NCBI GenBank assembly: GCA_964457585.1
Contig: CAYWFU010000040.1
Coordinates: 1 to 24,484, forward strand
Length of the DNA stretch: 24,484 nt
Direction: 5' to 3'
Source of the DNA: CAYWFU01 sp964457585
GTDB taxonomy: Bacteria; JACRDZ01
Below the pieces are notes generated by a model that saw only the letters and a list, made by a program, of their open reading frames with translations, had not been told where the DNA came from and did no database searches. A program made the position numbers and the translations under genes. Below, in pieces: positions 20,989 through 24,484 of the stretch. Each line of letters starts with the position of its first letter. Position 1 is the first letter of the stretch.

Positions 20989-21678
20989 ATGATAACTAAA
21001 TTCGGACATCGCGGCGCAAAAGGATATGAACCTGAAAATACTCTATTATCTTTTAAAAAAGCGCTGGAATTAAATATTGATTTTATTGAATTAGATGTAT
21101 TTATATGCAAGACCGGTGAAATTGTTATAATTCATAATGATCGAATTGATAGAACAACAAATGGCAAAGGGTATATTTCTGAAAAAACTTTCGATGAACT
21201 GCGGAAATATGATGCTGGCAAAGGACAAAAAATTCCAACTCTGAATGAAGTATTGAATTTAGTTGACAGGAAAGTAAAAGTAAACATAGAACTTAAAGGC
21301 GAAGGAACAGCAAAGCCTGTAGCCAGCATTATTGAAGAATATGTTAGCAAAAAAGGATGGGAATTTGATGATTTTCTGATATCATCATTTAATCATTACG
21401 AATTAAAAGATTTCATTAAAATAAATCCTGAGGTGAAAATAGGCGCATTAATCGCAGGTATTCCGCTTGGTTATTCAAAATTTGCTGAAAAATTAAATGC
21501 ATATTCTGTTCATCTTTCTAAAGATTTTATAAATAAAAAATTTGTTGGCGATGCTCATAAAAGAGGGATGAAAACTTTTGTATATACAGTAAATGATTCT
21601 ACTGAAATTAATCGGATGAAAGCACTTGGTGTTGATGGAATTTTTTCTGATTACCCTGATAGGTTACTTGGAATATAA
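20989..21678 (+). CDS. Glycerophosphodiester phosphodiesterase family protein
   Basis: This 229-residue enzyme hydrolyses glycerophosphodiesters to glycerol-3-phosphate and an alcohol. The catalytic and metal-binding set is visible: GHRG with His7 and Arg8, PENT, ELDV with Glu34 and Asp36, and IIHND with His49; the C-terminus has FVYTVNDSTEINRMKALGVDGIFSDYP. Length is normal for the short cytoplasmic class, without a signal peptide. The ATG at 20989 is preferred over an in-frame TTG at 20968; the GAGAGG at 20970-20975 is rather distant. It overlaps the methyltransferase gene by TAATG, so they are translationally coupled, possibly in lipid or glycan turnover. Confidence 0.9.
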   Translation: MITKFGHRGAKGYEPENTLLSFKKALELNIDFIELDVFICKTGEIVIIHNDRIDRTTNGKGYISEKTFDELRKYDAGKGQKIPTLNEVLNLVDRKVKVNIELKGEGTAKPVASIIEEYVSKKGWEFDDFLISSFNHYELKDFIKINPEVKIGALIAGIPLGYSKFAEKLNAYSVHLSKDFINKKFVGDAHKRGMKTFVYTVNDSTEINRMKALGVDGIFSDYPDRLLGI

Positions 21679-22433
21679 TGGTAAATATGGATATTCAAAA
21701 ATCTAGAGATTATTATAATGATCTGGAAAAAAAAGAAAAAAATAACTGGTGGTATTGGGGAAAAGAAAAAATTTTACTGGAATTAATGTCCTTCTATTTA
21801 AAGGAAAACAAATCCAGAAAAATTTTAGATCTTGGGTGTGAAATTGGAACATATTATAATCCTTTAGCCAAATTTGGTGAAGTAATTGGAATAGATTATT
21901 CTTATGAGGCATTATTTTTTTGTAAAAATGACCGGAATTTCAGCAATGTGATTCAAGCAAATGGTGAAAAAATGCCTTTTAAGGAGAATAGTTTTGATGT
22001 TATTGCAGGATTGGATATTTTTGAACATTTTGAAAATGATATAGATGCGTTAAAAGAATTTAATTATATATTAAAACCCGGAGGTTTATTAATATTATTT
22101 ATTGCAGCAAAAAAATCTTTATGGTGCAAACATGATATTTACGCCGGGCATAAAAAAAGATATGAAAAAGATGAAGTAATAAAAAAGATTTCTCCTTTTT
22201 TTAAAATTGAAAAAATTACTTTTAGTAATTTTTTTATCTATCCCTTAGTATATTTTGTAAGACAAATAGAGAGGAAATTCCCTGGTTTGCAAAAAGACAA
22301 ATCTGATTTTGGAGAAACTATCCTCCCAATTGAGTTATTGCTAAGACTATTATATCTCATCGAAGCTAAAACAATAAATTTTTTAAATTATCCATTCGGT
22401 GTTTCCCTCATATGTGTTGCAAGAAAAACATGA
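21678..22433 (+). CDS. Class I SAM-dependent methyltransferase
   Basis: This 251-residue protein has the SAM-binding motif I ILDLGCEIGTY (around Asp51), then VIGIDYS with the acidic Asp73 that contacts the ribose, FDVIAGLDIFEHF as motif II and LKPGGLLILFI as motif III. These mark a Methyltransf_11/25-type enzyme. The hydrophobic C-terminal part (FFIYPLVYFVRQIERKF and a following helix) is typical of ubiquinone/lipid or sugar methyltransferases that act on membrane-associated substrates. The start overlaps the stop of the phosphodiesterase gene by TAATG. The acceptor is unknown. It is among the most AT-rich genes of the window, in contrast to the cobQ gene that follows. Confidence 0.88.
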   Translation: MVNMDIQKSRDYYNDLEKKEKNNWWYWGKEKILLELMSFYLKENKSRKILDLGCEIGTYYNPLAKFGEVIGIDYSYEALFFCKNDRNFSNVIQANGEKMPFKENSFDVIAGLDIFEHFENDIDALKEFNYILKPGGLLILFIAAKKSLWCKHDIYAGHKKRYEKDEVIKKISPFFKIEKITFSNFFIYPLVYFVRQIERKFPGLQKDKSDFGETILPIELLLRLLYLIEAKTINFLNYPFGVSLICVARKT

Positions 22434-22442
22434 GTATATTAT

Positions 22443-23843
22443 ATGTCAAATAAAACTCCAATCATGATTATGGGCTGCACCAGCGACGCAGGTAAATCTT
22501 TTTTAGTCACAGCCCTGTGCCGTTATTTTGCCAATCTGGGATTGCGCGTGTCTCCGTTTAAAGCCCAAAATATGAGCAATAATGCAGCAGTTACAAAAGA
22601 AGGCTTGGAAATCGGCCGGGCGCAATATTTACAGGCTTTAGCCGCCAGAGAGACTCCTCAAGCGCGCATGAATCCGGTTCTGCTCAAACCCAGCAGCGAT
22701 ACATACAGCCAGGCAATTGTCATGGGTAAATACGACCCAATAATTACTAAAATGCAGTGGATGGAACGCAAAACTCATCTCTGGCCTATTGTTCAAAGCG
22801 CTCTAGATAGTTTAATAACAGATTATGATCTGGTAATAATTGAAGGTGCTGGCAGCACGGCAGAAATAAATTTACGTGAAGGCGATATTGTTAATATGAG
22901 TATTGCTCTGGAATGTCAGGCTGATGTTTATCTGGTTGCGGATATTGACCGGGGCGGAGCTTTTGCTCATCTTCTCGGAACATGGATGTGTTTGGAACCA
23001 GAAGAACGAAAATTAATTAAAGGTTTTGTACTTAATAAATTTCGCGGGAACCAAAATCTGCTGGGTAATGCTATGAATTGGTTAAAAGAACGTACAAATA
23101 TACCAACTGTGGCTATTATTCCAATGATTAATCATCATTTACCGGAAGAAGACACTCTGCATTATCGAGCACAACCTATTACAGGACAAATTAATATTGC
23201 TCTGATTGTTTATCCTTACGCCAGCAATCTCGACGAATTTGATCCGCTTATCCATGAAAACGGGATAACAGTGGTGCCTATACGTGATTTTGTTCCTCTG
23301 AAAAATTATGATGCTATTATCCTGCCGGGCAGTAAAAATACAGCAGAGAGTTTGCGATATTTACAAAAAAATGGTTTTGCCGAGGAGATAAAACAAATAG
23401 CTGAATCCAACAAACCGATTTTTGCCGTATGCGGTGGAATGCAATTATTAGGCAAATATATTTATGATCCGGATAATATAGAAAGCGGAGATATTGAAGG
23501 GCTGGGAATACTTGATATAACAACAACACTCGCTCCAGATAAAACCACTCTTCAACGTCAGGTTCGTTGGATACAGGGAAATATTATTGTCCAGGGCTAT
23601 GAAATCCATCATGGTAGGACACAAGCTGGGAATCAGATAAAAATTCATTTAGAAGAAGGACTCGGCTGGCAACAGGGCAATATTCACGCAGTATATTTAC
23701 ACGGTTTATTAGAAAATACGTCTTATCGCCAATACTTTCTTGCACAACTCGGCTGGCAAGGTAAAGCAAATGATTGGCACATACAATTAGATTCTCAAAT
23801 TGAACTTGCTGCTAAATTGATTAAAACATCGGGATGGTTCTGA
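22443..23843 (+). CDS. cobQ: Cobyric acid synthase
   Basis: Cobyric acid synthase amidates four side-chain carboxyls of adenosyl-cobyrinic acid a,c-diamide with glutamine, in cobalamin biosynthesis. The 466-residue chain has the P-loop-like GCTSDAGKS (11-19), NMSNNA and MNPVLLKP blocks, IIEGAGSTAEINL, and the C-terminal class I amidotransferase domain with AVCGGMQLLG (nucleophile Cys330) and VYLHGLLEN (His420). It is slightly short compared with the usual 480-510. The base composition differs from its neighbours: the line 22501-22560 is 29 of 60 G+C, against 9 of 60 at 22201-22260 in the methyltransferase gene. No other cob genes are visible, though two B12-radical SAM proteins lie nearby. 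The gap to the previous gene is nine bases, and no clear Shine-Dalgarno is seen. Confidence 0.94.
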   Translation: MSNKTPIMIMGCTSDAGKSFLVTALCRYFANLGLRVSPFKAQNMSNNAAVTKEGLEIGRAQYLQALAARETPQARMNPVLLKPSSDTYSQAIVMGKYDPIITKMQWMERKTHLWPIVQSALDSLITDYDLVIIEGAGSTAEINLREGDIVNMSIALECQADVYLVADIDRGGAFAHLLGTWMCLEPEERKLIKGFVLNKFRGNQNLLGNAMNWLKERTNIPTVAIIPMINHHLPEEDTLHYRAQPITGQINIALIVYPYASNLDEFDPLIHENGITVVPIRDFVPLKNYDAIILPGSKNTAESLRYLQKNGFAEEIKQIAESNKPIFAVCGGMQLLGKYIYDPDNIESGDIEGLGILDITTTLAPDKTTLQRQVRWIQGNIIVQGYEIHHGRTQAGNQIKIHLEEGLGWQQGNIHAVYLHGLLENTSYRQYFLAQLGWQGKANDWHIQLDSQIELAAKLIKTSGWF

Positions 23844-23866
23844 TTTACCACAAAAATTTCATAATT

Positions 23867-23896
23867 CAAAATCCTCTGGAGAAAAAGAGAATTTTG
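23867..23896. terminator. Possible hairpin after cobQ
   Basis: CAAAATCCTCT (23867-23877) pairs with AGAGAATTTTG (23886-23896), ten of eleven positions, with an 8-base loop. No T-run follows, so it is weak as an intrinsic terminator. Confidence 0.35.
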
Positions 23897-23911
23897 TGAT
23901 AGTATTATAGC

Positions 23912-24361
23912 ATGAATAGTGAAACAGTATTAATATATACCTTAGGTTTTTTTATTTATTTCAATATTAAGGTGGTCCTTTTTTTCGCTTTTTTTAATCA
24001 CGCTAAAAAAATAGTAAGACAAAAAAATAATCCTAATACTAAAAAAACAGAGATTTCTGAAGCCAAACTGCGTGAGTGGTTTGAAAACAGCACATTTAAA
24101 AAAATTTCCAAAATAGAATATTCTGAAGAATTAGCAAGATTAATGTTTTCTGTTAATAAATCACATCACTTTTCTCCTCCAGCAGTAAAACCTAAAGCTA
24201 AAAAAACTACGGAAAAAATTCAAATTGGAGATTTAACCATCCTTTCTGGAATAACACCTAAAAATATAATTATTTCTGCTACTGGTAAAAAAGATTCCCA
24301 ATCCTCAAAAAATAATAAAATTCGAGAAAATAAAATTAATAAAAAATTAATTAAAATGTAA
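23912..24361 (+). CDS. Small membrane-anchored basic protein, unknown function
   Basis: This 149-residue frame starts MNSETVLIYTLGFFIYFNIKVVLFFAFF, one N-terminal membrane helix, followed by a basic cytoplasmic or extracytoplasmic part rich in lysine (for example KPKAKKTTEK). The C-terminal half is low in complexity. I recognise no family. No Shine-Dalgarno is visible ahead of the ATG, so the gene is less certain than its neighbours, although the frame is long for this AT-rich sequence. It follows cobQ in the same direction, 68 bases on, after the weak hairpin. Confidence 0.5.
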   Translation: MNSETVLIYTLGFFIYFNIKVVLFFAFFNHAKKIVRQKNNPNTKKTEISEAKLREWFENSTFKKISKIEYSEELARLMFSVNKSHHFSPPAVKPKAKKTTEKIQIGDLTILSGITPKNIIISATGKKDSQSSKNNKIRENKINKKLIKM

Positions 24362-24410
24362 TTTAAAATTACAAAATGCCGAAAATATTTAAAAAAGGAA
24401 ATAAAAAATT

Positions 24411-24429
24411 AACCACAGAGAACACAGAG
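24411..24429. repeat. Copy of the ACCACAGAGAACACAGAG repeat end
   Basis: AACCACAGAGAACACAGAG repeats the end of the composite element at 10781-10967. The rest of this copy, if any, runs out of the window. Confidence 0.7.
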
Positions 24430-24452
24430 TTTATCTGGAAGTACCAAGAATA

Positions 24453-24472
24453 CCCTGCAGTTTACTGCAGGG
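24453..24472. repeat. Hairpin with 8-bp stem, CCCTGCAG-TTTA-CTGCAGGG
   Basis: A GC-rich stem of eight perfect pairs and a 4-base loop lies next to the previous repeat copy, close to the window end. It looks like another short palindromic intergenic repeat; no T-tail is seen. Confidence 0.55.
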
Positions 24473-24484
24473 ATGAATTGGCAC

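Overview
The window is AT-rich (visibly around 30% GC over most of its length) and reads as a chromosome segment of an uncultured strictly anaerobic bacterium. The anaerobic signs are a two-domain superoxide reductase (desulfoferrodoxin), a radical-SAM activase of the anaerobic ribonucleotide reductase type, a CooC-type nickel-insertion ATPase next to a MetV-like protein (Wood-Ljungdahl type one-carbon metabolism), and a small siroheme/ferredoxin sulfite reductase. The gene content would fit a candidate phylum of the Omnitrophota/Nitrospirota/Desulfobacterota kind, but nothing here fixes the taxon. I saw no rRNA, tRNA or CRISPR.

Layout. 1-363: non-coding, repeat-rich. 364-2746 (minus): small membrane protein, NrdG-like activase, superoxide reductase, DUF1189 membrane protein. 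2757-2944: a block of hairpins ending in a 131-bp inverted-repeat element. 2973-5452 (minus): two overlapping ArsA/Get3-family ATPases and a small conserved protein whose 3' end is interrupted by a short repeat. 5458-9167 (minus): flavin reductase, CstA carrier, MetV-like protein and CooC. 9184-13281 (minus): MoaD-like sulfur carrier ending GGK, TusA-like protein, sulfite reductase, threonine-synthase-type PLP enzyme, orphan antitoxin-like protein and a ThiF/MoeB-type E1. 13310-18434 (minus): surface-glycan set of a GT4 glycosyltransferase, two B12-binding radical SAM proteins and a CDP-paratose-epimerase-like SDR, partly overlapping. 18477-20276 (minus): PKD/LamG exported protein and a small RHH-like protein. 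20537-24361 (plus): DUF6941 protein, glycerophosphodiester phosphodiesterase, methyltransferase, CobQ and a small membrane-anchored protein.

How the genes may work together. The 9.2-13.3 kb genes fit a protein-thiocarboxylate sulfur assimilation route. Sulfite reductase makes sulfide, the E1 adenylates the MoaD-like carrier, TusA-like protein may relay sulfur, and the PLP enzyme may be the acceptor step. The carrier ends GGK instead of GG, so a protease would have to trim it; no such gene is visible here. The ArsA-like pair looks asymmetric: one subunit keeps the Get3 Asp57-equivalent, the other has Asn there, the change known to block hydrolysis in yeast Get3.

The window also holds several families of short palindromic or inverted repeats (2814-2944, 4956-5166, 9761-9848, 10781-10967, two 28-bp palindromes, the copy at 24411). 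Two of them sit in or at gene ends in ways that look like past insertions: the superoxide reductase 3' end is duplicated around a palindrome, and the small ArsA-linked gene has an in-frame tail beyond a repeat. A 31-bp exact copy of part of the epimerase gene lies in the presumed 5' UTR of the DUF6941 gene in antisense orientation to the epimerase mRNA.
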